DNA of 7,740 nucleotides from Treponema sp. (GCA_031257695.1 JAIROB010000214.1:1-7740), one strand, 5' to 3'; shown: positions 1 through 6,953, counted from the stretch's first letter. Translations and numbers: made by a program. The notes: a model not told the origin generated them from the sequence alone.

Positions 1-879
1 TACCGCCAGGCAAAACGGAACGATCCGGTCCTGTCCTACATGGCGAGCAATATTACCCTGAACGAGTGTTACTCCTTCGCGGATCTGCCTCATCATGCCG
101 CCGACTATTGGGATGATCCGGAATTCGCAAAACAAAATTTTGAGTTTTACTACCGGGAATTAAAAAAGATCGGAGACGATGCAAGGAACGGCGCTTCCGG
201 GGGGGACTGGGAAACCGGGCTCTGGGACGACGACGATTACATGGACCAGAAGATGAAGGGCCTGGTGAACGAAGCGGCGCTGAGCAAGTCCTGGGGCAAT
301 CTCAGCGGCGAAACCATAGCAATGCTCATCGCCGGCCTGCGCCCGGCCGTTGATTACCGGAAAATTCTCCTGGGCTTCCGCTCCGCGGTTTTGTCCAGCC
401 GGAAGATCCTGACCCGTTCCAAGCAGAGCCGCCGTTACGGCTTTTTGTATCTGGGCCGCAGGAATCAGTTTGCCACCAGGCTCTTAATCGGCGTTGACGT
501 GAGCGGCTCCATATCCGACGGGGAAATCGATCTGTTTTACTCCGTGGTAAACCGCTTTTTCCGTTACGGCGTCGCTTCCCTGGAGGTGGCGCAGTTTGAC
601 GCCGCCCTCAAGGGCGAGCCGGTCCTGATGAAAAAAGCCCGGAGGACCATACAGGTCGCCGGCCGGGGAGGCACGGATTTCCAGCCCCTCTTCGATTACT
701 TTGGGGAACATATAAAAGACTACGACGGCCTTATCGTCTTTACCGACGGTTTTGCCGCGATACCCAGGGTGTCCCGCTCCCAGGCGCGGAAGACCCTGTG
801 GATATGCAACAACAAAGCTAACTACGACCGCCACCGCCTCTGGATGTCCCGCCAGGGCCGCTGCGCCTGGATTGAGTGA
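1..879 (+). CDS. VWA-like domain protein of the DUF2201 family, 5' end outside the window
   Basis: The frame is open from base 1, so the true start lies upstream. The 292 visible residues match the C-terminal part of DUF2201 proteins, which join an N-terminal putative metallopeptidase domain (with its zinc motif, not seen here) to a C-terminal von Willebrand A-like domain. The VWA part starts near visible residue 155. Its metal-ion-dependent adhesion site looks complete: DVSGS (496-510), the Thr of GGTD (673-675) and the Asp of FTDG (745-747). An acidic linker (WDDDDY) precedes it. No signal peptide is visible. Family knowledge: such genes often sit beside a MoxR-type AAA+ ATPase and are thought to act with it as a chaperone or protease-like complex in the cytoplasm; any partner would lie upstream, outside the window. 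The gene converges on the next one with 27 bases between stops. The domain call is firm; the cellular role is unknown. Confidence 0.85.
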   Translation, partial: YRQAKRNDPVLSYMASNITLNECYSFADLPHHAADYWDDPEFAKQNFEFYYRELKKIGDDARNGASGGDWETGLWDDDDYMDQKMKGLVNEAALSKSWGNLSGETIAMLIAGLRPAVDYRKILLGFRSAVLSSRKILTRSKQSRRYGFLYLGRRNQFATRLLIGVDVSGSISDGEIDLFYSVVNRFFRYGVASLEVAQFDAALKGEPVLMKKARRTIQVAGRGGTDFQPLFDYFGEHIKDYDGLIVFTDGFAAIPRVSRSQARKTLWICNNKANYDRHRLWMSRQGRCAWIE

Positions 880-906
880 CAGGCTCCCGGAAGTATTCGC
901 TCCGAA

Positions 907-1392
907 TCAGCTTCTCCTCCACCGGGCAAAGAGCGCTTTTGCCTCGCTGAGAAACTCCTTTGCGATTGTGATGGCGCTCTCCGTAACCGTCTTGTTTGCC
1001 GGAAACACCGGAACCGGGTTGCAGCCCCCGGAGCGGACCTCCACCTGGCTCATACGGAAACGGTTCCCGCAATTCTGGCAGACAAGAACAGTCCCCTGCT
1101 GTTTGTAAAAGCCCCTGCCCGAAGCGTAACAAACCTGACAGGTGTTAAAGGCGGTCCTGATCGTTCCATCCGGGGCCTTTACCGCCAGCACCTCAAGCCG
1201 GGTTCCTTCAATATCCACCGGATAGAAACTTACATTCTCCGTAAGGTCCGCAATCTGAATAACCAAATCGCGATCCGTAACCACGGGCTTCACCGCATTG
1301 GGCTGCCCGCTCTGGGCGGACGCAAAGGACCCCAGGCCCAGCAGCAAAACTGCCCCCGCCGCAATTTTACCCGCCCCAAAACGTCTTTTCAT
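907..1392 (-). CDS. Secreted DUF2318 (FtrD-like) cysteine-rich protein
   Basis: This 161-residue protein has a Sec signal peptide (MKRR, a hydrophobic stretch at about 9-22, likely cleavage after ASA at 26). The DUF2318 core follows: NTCQVCYASGRGFYKQ (84-99), LVCQNCGNRF (103-112) and GGCNPVPVF (122-130). Cys 85, 88, 105, 108 and 124 form two CxxC pairs plus a fifth cysteine, suited to binding an iron-sulfur centre or another metal. The family is described as the iron-sulfur domain of FtrD-like membrane proteins linked to ferrous iron uptake. Here it is a stand-alone soluble domain without the transmembrane segments of full-length FtrD. It may also stay tethered by an uncleaved signal peptide. 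The start is set by AGGTGA four bases upstream of ATG (binding site at 1396-1401). No iron transport gene is visible beside it. An electron-transfer or metal-handling role in the periplasm is inference. Confidence 0.85.
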   Translation of the reverse strand: MKRRFGAGKIAAGAVLLLGLGSFASAQSGQPNAVKPVVTDRDLVIQIADLTENVSFYPVDIEGTRLEVLAVKAPDGTIRTAFNTCQVCYASGRGFYKQQGTVLVCQNCGNRFRMSQVEVRSGGCNPVPVFPANKTVTESAITIAKEFLSEAKALFARWRRS

Positions 1393-1783
1393 GTTTCACC
1401 TCTCCCCATGTTGATTGGAAGCCGGCAGGAACCGTGAGCAGTGTAACCGCTCCTTTCCGCCCGCCATCCCGCTTGCTGCCTGCTATCTGTCCGCCGCTTC
1501 AAAACAAGCGTCCAACTAGATCAGGGTCTCGAATAGGAACAATCTAGCGCAAAATTGTGGTTAAATTATGAAGATCAAAAAAGAAAAACGACTTTTTAAT
1601 GGTTTCGATACACTACGCCTGGCCGCGGGACCGGGCTATACGCCCCAGTGTAATGGGGCATAGGTAGAAAAACAAAGTCCCCGTGGCCCAAAAACTAATT
1701 GACGGCCTGCCTGGTTTGCAGTATGGTTTTCATGGAGTGTTTTCTCCCTGTGTCCTGTGAGACGAATTCACCGGAGGGCCCCT
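1393..1783. other. Divergent intergenic region with no gene
   Basis: This 391-base spacer separates the minus-strand DUF2318 gene from the plus-strand M16 gene. I see no credible gene in it. It is GC-rich near the DUF2318 start, AT-rich at about 1550-1610, and GC-rich again. A small hairpin, GCCCCA/TGGGGC (1642-1647 with 1654-1659, six-base loop), and a short repeat, CTAGAT/ATCTAG (1516-1521 with 1542-1547), are present; neither has a T tract. A good promoter for the M16 gene lies at 1699-1727. I could not find a convincing minus-strand promoter for the DUF2318 gene. Confidence 0.6.
1699..1727 (+). promoter_or_regulatory. Sigma70-type promoter for the M16 protease gene
   Basis: TTGACG (1699-1704) and TATGGT (1722-1727) are separated by exactly 17 bases, 56 bases before the chosen ATG. 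Five of six bases match the -35 consensus and four of six the -10. Confidence 0.6.
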
Positions 1784-4639
1784 ATGAAAGCAAAACTGAT
1801 GCTCCTGTTGTTCCTGTGCCTTGCCGCATCCGGCTGCGTAACCGCGGGGAATACGGCGTCCGGCGCCGGCGAAACCCTGGCGGAGGATCCCGCGGTTGTT
1901 TCCGGCGTCCTTGAAAACGGGCTTTCATACCGTATTTTACAGAATAGTTATCCTGAAAACCGCATCTTCCTCAGGCTGGTGGTAAAGGCGGGTTCCGTTC
2001 TGGAGGCCAATAACGAGCGGGGCATTGCCCACCTGGTGGAACACATGGCCTTTAACGGGAGCGCCCATTTTTCGGGGAACGAACTGATCGATTATTTTGA
2101 ATCCCTGGGCATGGCCTTTGGGCCTGAGGTAAACGCGTATACCTCCTTCGACGAAACGGTGTACCGCCTGGACATTCCCGCGGACAACCCCGAAGCCCTG
2201 GACAAAAGCCTCGCGGTCATTCACGACTGGGCCTGCGGGCTCAGCTTTGACGAAGCCGAACTGGAAAAAGAGCGGGGGGTGGTTCTTGAGGAATGGCGCC
2301 TGGGCCGGGGCGTTGAAGGCCGGGCCTGGGACGCGCTGCTGCCCTTCCTCTTTCCCTTTTCCCGGTACGCCGCCCGTATGCCCATCGGCGATCCGGACAT
2401 CATTCGGAAGGCGCCCAGGGACCGGATCCTCAACTTCTATAAAAAATGGTACCGTCCGGAATTGATGACCCTGGTTATCGTGGGCGACGCGGAGGCAGCG
2501 CTGCTTGAACGGGCGGTGCAAGAGGGGCTGTCCTCTATCCCGGCAAGCAAGAAAAAACGGGCTCTTCCCTCGTATCCCGTATCGGTTCCCGGGATGAAAC
2601 TCAGCCTCCGCCTCTCCGATCCCGAGGCGCCCTACACCCAGGTTTTTATCGGCAGCCTGTTTCCCGCGATACAGGTGAGAACCCGGGAGGATCAGCGGCT
2701 CTTCATAGCGGGGGCCGTGGCCATAAACGCCCTGTCGGCCCGGCTCAACGAACAGGTTCAGGACGGCGATCTCTTTCTTGGCAGCCAGGTCCTCGCCATA
2801 CCCATACTGCGTTCCATGACCGCCGGGGCGATCTGGTTCAACCCCAAGCCGGGGTTGTTTGACAACGCCTTCAAAACCGTCATCAACGAAATCGATCGTT
2901 TTGCGTTATACGGCATTACCGGGACCGAACTGGAGCGGCAAAAAGCATACCTGCGTTCCGACGCCCTGGATGTCCGGGAGAACAGCAAAAAAGCCGAGTC
3001 GCCGGATCTTGCATACCGCCTGGTGGAGGGCGTGTTGAACGAAACGCCCTTCCTTCCGGCGGAGGCCGAGTATCAACTAGCCCTGGAGACCATCGACGCC
3101 CTTGCAGCGGATGATATAAACAGGGTTATTAAACGATACTTTGACGGCCGCGGCTCCCGGCTCCTGACCATTGCGGCGCCGGACGCGGGCGTGCCCTCAA
3201 AAACCGCTATCAACCGGATGTGGAAGCGGCGCCGCAGCCCTTCCCTCGAGCCCTACAGGGACGACCTGGACAGCCGGCCCCTCTTTCCCCCCGAACTGGC
3301 GGGGCCTCCCGGCGCAATAACCGCGGAGCGTGTTTTGTCCGACGGAAGCGACGGAGGGCCGGCGATTACCGAATTTACCTTGTCAAACGGCGCAAAGGTT
3401 GTGGTCTGCCCCACCGGTTTTAAGGAAAATTCTTTTCTGTTTAACGCCCTGAGCCGGGGCGGGCTTTCCCTTGTCTCCGATGGCGACTACCCCTCGGCCT
3501 CGCGGGCCGCGGAATACGCGGGGCTCTCCGGCTTGAACGGGTTCCGGCAGACCCAGGTTACAAAAAAGCTGGCGGGCGCCAATGTGACGGTCGGGCCGGA
3601 ACTAAACGAAACCTACGCGGGCTTATCCGGCTCCGCCGCGGCCAGGGACGCGGAAAGCCTTTTTCAACTTATCAATCTGTATTTCACCTCCCCCAATTTT
3701 ACAGAAGCAGCGTGGAAACGGGTAAGGGGGAACATCGAGTCAAGGATAGAGGCCAATCAAAAGTACCCGCAGAACTATTTTTTAGCGGAACTGTTAAAGG
3801 CCCTTTACCCCGGTTCCGTCCGTTTTAACGAGCCTGAGGGTTCTTTCGTTGAAGCCCTTGACAACGCCGGGGCGCAGCAATTCTACCGGCAATTTTACGG
3901 CGGGGCCGGGAACTTTGTCTTTGTTTTTACCGGCGCTATTACGGTTGATGAAGCAAAGCGGCTCAGCGCCGTGTATTTGGCCTCCCTTCCCGCCGGGGAG
4001 AAGACCGAAGCGCGGGATACCTTTCCGGCCTTTCCCGGGGGCAAACAGAGGGAGCTGATAAGAAAAGGCATGGATCAGCAGAGCCTGGTCCGCATCCTCT
4101 TCGGCGGCATAAACCCTGAAATCGAAGGGGATATTCGTGTCGAGCAGGATCTGACCGCTTCCCTGGTTGACCTGATTGAGATGCGCCTTAGGGACAGGAT
4201 CCGCGAACAGATGGGGGCAAGTTACGGCGTGGGGGTCTATTGCTATCAGGAGAACTACCCTGCGCGGCGCTACGGCGCGGGCATAAACTTCGGCTGCGAA
4301 CCCGCCCGGGCCGAAGAGCTTGCGGATCTGGCGCTGCGGGAACTCAGGGCCCTGGGGGAGACCCCCGCCGGCGAGGATGATGTGGCCAAACTCCGGGAAA
4401 TTTTTTCCCGCCGCCGCGAAACCGCGCTTAAAACCAACGAGTTCTGGCAGGAGGTTCTGACCGCCAATTTTCTGCGGGGCGACGAAAGCGCCGCTCACAG
4501 CCGGGAGGAAGCGGTCCTTGCGGGGCTTGCCCCGGAAACCATGCGGCGCCTGATCCGGCGTTACTTCAACACCGAAAACTGTATTACCTGCATTTTATTG
4601 CCGCAAGACGGGCAGGATGCGCCCAAATCGTTCAATTAA
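1784..4639 (+). CDS. PqqL-like M16 family zinc metalloprotease, predicted lipoprotein
   Basis: This 951-residue protein has the two-halved build of large M16 proteases and is close in length to E. coli PqqL (about 930). The N-terminal half is the catalytic one. It carries the inverted zinc motif HLVEH (His83, Glu86, His87) within RGIAHLVEHMAFNGS, and the downstream ERGVVLEE segment (Glu163 and Glu170), where the third zinc ligand of the family lies. The C-terminal half, from about residue 527, repeats the fold but has no HxxEH. It keeps the family's C-terminal motif RDRIREQMGASYGVGVY (from about 802), which helps to bind substrate. I chose ATG 1784, not ATG 1757, because GGAGGG ends five bases before it and it starts a clean lipoprotein signal peptide, MKAKLMLLLFLCLAASGC, with Cys18 as the lipidation site. 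The protein is therefore expected to be anchored in the envelope facing the periplasm and to degrade peptides. The substrate is unknown. PqqL-type proteases are linked to uptake of protein fragments, not necessarily to PQQ synthesis. Confidence 0.9.
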   Translation: MKAKLMLLLFLCLAASGCVTAGNTASGAGETLAEDPAVVSGVLENGLSYRILQNSYPENRIFLRLVVKAGSVLEANNERGIAHLVEHMAFNGSAHFSGNELIDYFESLGMAFGPEVNAYTSFDETVYRLDIPADNPEALDKSLAVIHDWACGLSFDEAELEKERGVVLEEWRLGRGVEGRAWDALLPFLFPFSRYAARMPIGDPDIIRKAPRDRILNFYKKWYRPELMTLVIVGDAEAALLERAVQEGLSSIPASKKKRALPSYPVSVPGMKLSLRLSDPEAPYTQVFIGSLFPAIQVRTREDQRLFIAGAVAINALSARLNEQVQDGDLFLGSQVLAIPILRSMTAGAIWFNPKPGLFDNAFKTVINEIDRFALYGITGTELERQKAYLRSDALDVRENSKKAESPDLAYRLVEGVLNETPFLPAEAEYQLALETIDALAADDINRVIKRYFDGRGSRLLTIAAPDAGVPSKTAINRMWKRRRSPSLEPYRDDLDSRPLFPPELAGPPGAITAERVLSDGSDGGPAITEFTLSNGAKVVVCPTGFKENSFLFNALSRGGLSLVSDGDYPSASRAAEYAGLSGLNGFRQTQVTKKLAGANVTVGPELNETYAGLSGSAAARDAESLFQLINLYFTSPNFTEAAWKRVRGNIESRIEANQKYPQNYFLAELLKALYPGSVRFNEPEGSFVEALDNAGAQQFYRQFYGGAGNFVFVFTGAITVDEAKRLSAVYLASLPAGEKTEARDTFPAFPGGKQRELIRKGMDQQSLVRILFGGINPEIEGDIRVEQDLTASLVDLIEMRLRDRIREQMGASYGVGVYCYQENYPARRYGAGINFGCEPARAEELADLALRELRALGETPAGEDDVAKLREIFSRRRETALKTNEFWQEVLTANFLRGDESAAHSREEAVLAGLAPETMRRLIRRYFNTENCITCILLPQDGQDAPKSFN

Positions 4640-4671
4640 ATTGCCGGCGTCCGAAAAAACGCTTATTGGGC

Positions 4672-4700
4672 TTCAATATCGGAATTACCGTGCCGATAAT
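4672..4700 (+). promoter_or_regulatory. Possible promoter giving a leaderless rlpA-like transcript
   Basis: GATAAT (4695-4700) is a five-of-six match to a -10 box. A poor -35, TTCAAT (4672-4677), sits 17 bases upstream. Transcription would start at or next to ATG 4707. The same stretch can form a weak hairpin, TATCGG/CCGATA (4677-4682 with 4693-4698). Weak evidence; co-transcription from the M16 gene is an equally good reading. Confidence 0.25.
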
Positions 4701-4706
4701 TATTCC

Positions 4707-5639
4707 ATGAAACAGATAACCCGATTTTTTGCGGCGCCCTTATTTTTGGCCGCGTTTGCCACGATCCAGGCGCAGGATATTGCCGATCCGACTGTGGACC
4801 CCTTTAGCGGGGCGGGCAGCTATGCCGGAAGTCCCGGACTTACCGGCATCGGCGATTATGATCTGAGCGTTCTTTCCACCGGCGCCGCTCCGGGTATAAG
4901 CGGCGGCGTTTCCCCGGAGAATCTTCCCGCTCCCCAGGCGGGGCTGGGGGCTTCCGCATTCCGCGAGGAGGGAATCGCCTCCTGGTACGGCACGGAGTTT
5001 GAGGGGCATCCCACCGCGTCGGGGGAGCTGTTCAACCCCGCCCAGTTGACCGCGGCGCATCCCAGCCTCCCCTTTGGAACCCTGCTGCGGATAACCAATA
5101 CCCAGAACAACCGCCAGGTTACGGTCCGGGTAAACGACCGGGGCCCCTTTGTGAACACCCGGATCATCGATGTGTCCCGGGCCGCGGCGGAGGCGCTGGA
5201 CATACTCGTCACCGGAACGGCGCCGGTGGTGGTGGAGCTTGCGGGGGAAGCCTCCATAGCGGCGCCTCCCGCGGCGCCCCCCAGACTGGCCGACCCCTGG
5301 ATAGCGCCCATACCGGCCCCGGTTGATCAGGCTGCGGCCCCGCCTCCGGTTGTGGAAGCGCTTCCTCCGGCGGATCCCAACGCGGCGGTGGTAAGGCCCG
5401 GCATCCCCCCCCTGGGCACGGCGAAACGGTACCGGGTCCAGGTAGGCGCCTACAAGGTCACCCGGAATGCCGTGGACACCTTTGACCGTGTTAAGGGCCT
5501 TGGCCTTGAGCCTTCCTACGAGCGGCACGACGATTATTACCGGGTGGTGCTTTCGGGGATCAGGGCGGAGGATATTCAAAACCTGGCGGGAAGGCTCGGT
5601 TCCGTAGGGTTCCGGGAAATTCTCGTCCGGGAGGAATGA
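4707..5639 (+). CDS. RlpA-like septal ring/peptidoglycan-acting protein with SPOR domain
   Basis: This 310-residue protein has a type I signal peptide (MKQITRFFAAPLFLAAFATIQA, cleavage near 22) and a low-complexity linker to about 85. A double-psi beta-barrel RlpA domain follows at about 88-178: GIASWYG, TASGE, LTAAHPSLPFGTLLRITN, VRVNDRGPF and RIIDVSRAAAEAL. An Ala/Pro-rich linker spans about 185-238, and a C-terminal SPOR domain about 241-309 (RYRVQVGAYK to ILVREE). RlpA proteins are lytic transglycosylases acting on glycan strands that lack stem peptides, and SPOR domains bind such strands at the division septum. The acidic residues used by active RlpA enzymes appear to be kept as Glu107 (TASGE) and Asp144 (VNDRGPF), so catalysis is plausible. 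Unlike E. coli RlpA, no lipobox is seen. The start is uncertain: ATG 4707 gives the signal peptide but has no Shine-Dalgarno, and an ATG at 4617, inside the M16 gene, would add 30 polar residues. The M16 gene ends 67 bases upstream, so they may share a transcript. Confidence 0.88.
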   Translation: MKQITRFFAAPLFLAAFATIQAQDIADPTVDPFSGAGSYAGSPGLTGIGDYDLSVLSTGAAPGISGGVSPENLPAPQAGLGASAFREEGIASWYGTEFEGHPTASGELFNPAQLTAAHPSLPFGTLLRITNTQNNRQVTVRVNDRGPFVNTRIIDVSRAAAEALDILVTGTAPVVVELAGEASIAAPPAAPPRLADPWIAPIPAPVDQAAAPPPVVEALPPADPNAAVVRPGIPPLGTAKRYRVQVGAYKVTRNAVDTFDRVKGLGLEPSYERHDDYYRVVLSGIRAEDIQNLAGRLGSVGFREILVREE

Positions 5640-5645
5640 AACGCG

Positions 5646-5689
5646 CCCCTTGAAGCTGTCCCCAAAAAAATGTGAACAGCCTCAAGGGG
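5646..5689 (+). terminator. Inverted repeat after the rlpA-like gene, terminator-like
   Basis: CCCCTTGAAGCTGT (5646-5659) and ACAGCCTCAAGGGG (5676-5689) pair over 14 positions with one A-C mismatch and a 16-base loop containing seven A's. It starts six bases after the upstream stop codon. Only a scattered T-rich stretch (ATTGTTG) follows, so it may be a weak terminator, an mRNA-end stabiliser or a protein-binding palindrome. It ends four bases before the groES -35 box. Confidence 0.5.
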
Positions 5690-5693
5690 ATTG

Positions 5694-5722
5694 TTGACCC
5701 ATGGCCGTATTTTTGGTATATT
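5694..5722 (+). promoter_or_regulatory. Sigma70-type promoter for groES
   Basis: TTGACC (5694-5699) and TATATT (5717-5722) are separated by 17 bases, with five of six matches in each box. The start point would be near 5729, giving a leader of about 40 bases before ATG 5771. No CIRCE element (TTAGCACTC-N9-GAGTGCTAA) is present, so HrcA control through CIRCE is not supported. Confidence 0.75.
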
Positions 5723-5770
5723 CTACTCACCTAAACACTTTAATCTATCACTAATAGAATGGAGGACCAT

Positions 5771-6037
5771 ATGAAGGTAAAGCCTTTGGCCGACAGGGTC
5801 ATGGTTAAGCTGGAAAAGAACGAGGCGAAAACCGCCGGAGGAATTATCATTCCCGACACCGCCCAGGAAAAAACCCAAACCGGGGTGGTGACTGCCATCG
5901 GGGACGATAAGGATGTCATTACCGTCAAGGTAGGCGACAAAGTCATGTACGACAAATACGCCGGAACCCAAGTCAAAATCGACCAGGACGAGCACCTTAT
6001 CGTCAAAATGGCCGATATTATCGCCATCATTGAATGA
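5771..6037 (+). CDS. groES: Co-chaperonin GroES (Cpn10)
   Basis: This 88-residue protein matches GroES over its whole length: MKVKPLADRVMVKLEKNEAK, the mobile loop with AGGIIIPDTAQEK (about 22-34), TGVVTAIGDD, VKVGDKVMYDKYAGTQVKID and the C-terminal LIVKMADIIAIIE. The III segment of the mobile loop is the hydrophobic edge that docks on GroEL. The heptameric product caps the GroEL chamber in the cytoplasm during protein folding. ATG 5771 is chosen over ATG 5759 because GGAGGA (5761-5766) lies at proper spacing before it and MKVKPL is the standard family start. The gene has its own promoter, and no groEL follows, so it is monocistronic here. As I recall, T. pallidum also keeps the two genes apart, so this fits a treponeme. 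The identification is firm. Confidence 0.97.
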   Translation: MKVKPLADRVMVKLEKNEAKTAGGIIIPDTAQEKTQTGVVTAIGDDKDVITVKVGDKVMYDKYAGTQVKIDQDEHLIVKMADIIAIIE

Positions 6038-6041
6038 CGGT

Positions 6042-6182
6042 TAACGCCTGGCAGTTTGTTGCGCTTCGCGCATAAATCGTATAAAAATTCACGAAAGTGA
6101 ATTTTTATACCGCTCAAACTGCAGAAGGACGCCGGATAATCGGGATTTTTTGCATAAATATGCAAAAAACCCACAGGCGTTA
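6042..6182. repeat. Nested inverted-repeat element folding as a three-way junction
   Basis: Outer arms TAACGCCTG (6042-6050) and CAGGCGTTA (6174-6182) are perfectly complementary. Directly inside, GCAGTTTG (6051-6058) pairs with CAAACTGC (6115-6122). That helix encloses a TGCGC/GCGCA hairpin (6060-6064 with 6068-6072) and a perfect 14-base-pair stem capped by GAAA (6079-6092 with 6097-6110). On the other branch, TTTTTTGCATA (6146-6156) pairs with TATGCAAAAAA (6159-6169), extended by GGG/CCC (6142-6144 with 6170-6172) around one unpaired A. The branches pack against the outer helix with zero and one unpaired base. This could be the groES 3' untranslated structure, a small RNA, or a miniature repeat element. 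No coding potential is claimed. Confidence 0.6.
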
Positions 6183-6202
6183 CAGGCTCCTAGGAACCGC
6201 GG

Positions 6203-6230
6203 AAAAACCCGGCCCGAGCCGGGTTTTTTT
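6203..6230 (+). terminator. Strong Rho-independent terminator
   Basis: AAAAACCCGGC (6203-6213) and GCCGGGTTTTT (6218-6228) form a perfect stem with loop CCGA and a run of seven T's (6224-6230). It terminates plus-strand transcription coming from groES. The A run at the left arm could give weaker activity in the other direction. It lies 21 bases before the hydrolase start codon. Confidence 0.9.
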
Positions 6231-6251
6231 GTGTGTTCAGATACGGAGGGC

Positions 6252-6953
6252 ATGGTGAAAACGGTGCTTTGTTACGGCGATTCCAATACCTGGGGTTTTT
6301 CGCCCCTTTCCGGCAAGCGCTTCGATCACAGGACCCGGTGGCCCATGGTCCTGTGGCGGCTCCTCAACAGGGGAGCGCCGCTTTTCCCGGAGGATGGCCG
6401 AGAGGATCCCCCCTATTGGGTGATCGAGGAGGGGCTTTGCGGCAGGACCAGTTGCCGGGAAGATCCCATAGAAGGGGACCTGAACGGCCTGCGCCAGCTC
6501 ATCCCCATCCTGGAAAGCCATAAACCCCTGGACTGGGTGGCGATCATGCTGGGCTCCAACGACCTGAAACTTCGCTTTAACCCCAGCGCCTTTGACGCTG
6601 CCGTTGGGGTCCAGAGGCTGGCAAACGCTGTCCTCAACTCCCGCTGCGGTCCCCGGGGAGGCCCCCCGCAGGTCCTGCTGATCTGCCCCCCTCCGACCAC
6701 GGTTTCCGGCAAGTTTGCCCACATTTTTGGGGATTCCGTGGAACTCTCCAAAAAACTGGCGCCCTACTTCCGGGCCATGGCGAAGGAGATCGGCGTTATC
6801 TTTCTGGACGCGGGGGAGATAATCAAATCCAGCCCCGCGGACGGGGTGCATCTGGAAGCGGAGGAACACCGCAAACTGGCGGAGGCCGTCGCTGCAATTA
6901 TTGATCAGAAACTGGGCGATACTAGATTTGAACTAGTGACTTCTACCGTGTGA
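6252..6953 (+). CDS. SGNH/GDSL-family hydrolase (esterase/lipase type)
   Basis: This 233-residue protein shows the SGNH blocks in order: block I YGDSNTWGF with nucleophile Ser11, block II EEGLCGRT with the oxyanion Gly near 61-64, block III MLGSNDLK with Asn103, and block V DGVHLEAEEH with catalytic Asp197 and His200. The closest subfamily appears to be the short cytoplasmic arylesterase/acyl hydrolase type that begins MKTxLCYGDSNTWG. No signal peptide is seen, so it probably acts in the cytoplasm on an unknown ester. GGAGGG (6245-6250) precedes the start. GTG 6255 would have better spacing and gives the family's MKT start, so 6252 and 6255 are both possible. An in-frame ATG at 6150 runs through the terminator and is not credible. 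The last 13 residues (LGDTRFELVTSTV) are encoded opposite a tRNA gene and look like an extension past the normal end of the family near DQK. Confidence 0.88.
   Translation: MVKTVLCYGDSNTWGFSPLSGKRFDHRTRWPMVLWRLLNRGAPLFPEDGREDPPYWVIEEGLCGRTSCREDPIEGDLNGLRQLIPILESHKPLDWVAIMLGSNDLKLRFNPSAFDAAVGVQRLANAVLNSRCGPRGGPPQVLLICPPPTTVSGKFAHIFGDSVELSKKLAPYFRAMAKEIGVIFLDAGEIIKSSPADGVHLEAEEHRKLAEAVAAIIDQKLGDTRFELVTSTV

Noticed and set aside
890..914. Hairpin between the converging VWA and DUF2318 genes as a shared terminator.
   Set aside because: The stem is only five base pairs (ATTCG/CGAAT) with an imperfect extension, and there is no T tract on either strand.
1568..1663. Small 31-codon reading frame starting MKIKKEKR in the divergent spacer.
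   Set aside because: It has no ribosome binding site, no recognisable motif, and lies upstream of the promoter found for the next gene.
3794..4498. Long minus-strand reading frame of 234 codons inside the M16 gene.
   Set aside because: It is a GC-rich shadow of a clearly conserved coding frame and shows no motif or start signal of its own.
4740..5579. Minus-strand reading frame of 279 codons opposite the rlpA-like gene.
   Set aside because: It is Arg/Gly-rich, as expected for the complement of a GC-rich gene, and covers the conserved RlpA and SPOR domains on the other strand.
6146..6169. T6/A6 hairpin as a second intrinsic terminator for groES.
   Set aside because: The T run is on the left arm and the right arm is A-rich, followed by CCC, so plus-strand transcription would not meet a U tract after a GC stem.
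6042..6182. Integron attC site, because the ends are TAAC...GTTA and the length suits the upper range.
   Set aside because: The core GTTACAG does not fit GTTRRRY, the GGTTAAC end does not fit RYYYAAC, the inner arms are branched instead of forming one hairpin, and the flanking genes do not look like cassettes.
6150..6251. Upstream ATG 6150 as the hydrolase start.
   Set aside because: The extra 34 residues are translated from a hairpin and the terminator, whereas family block I begins right after 6252 with a ribosome binding site.
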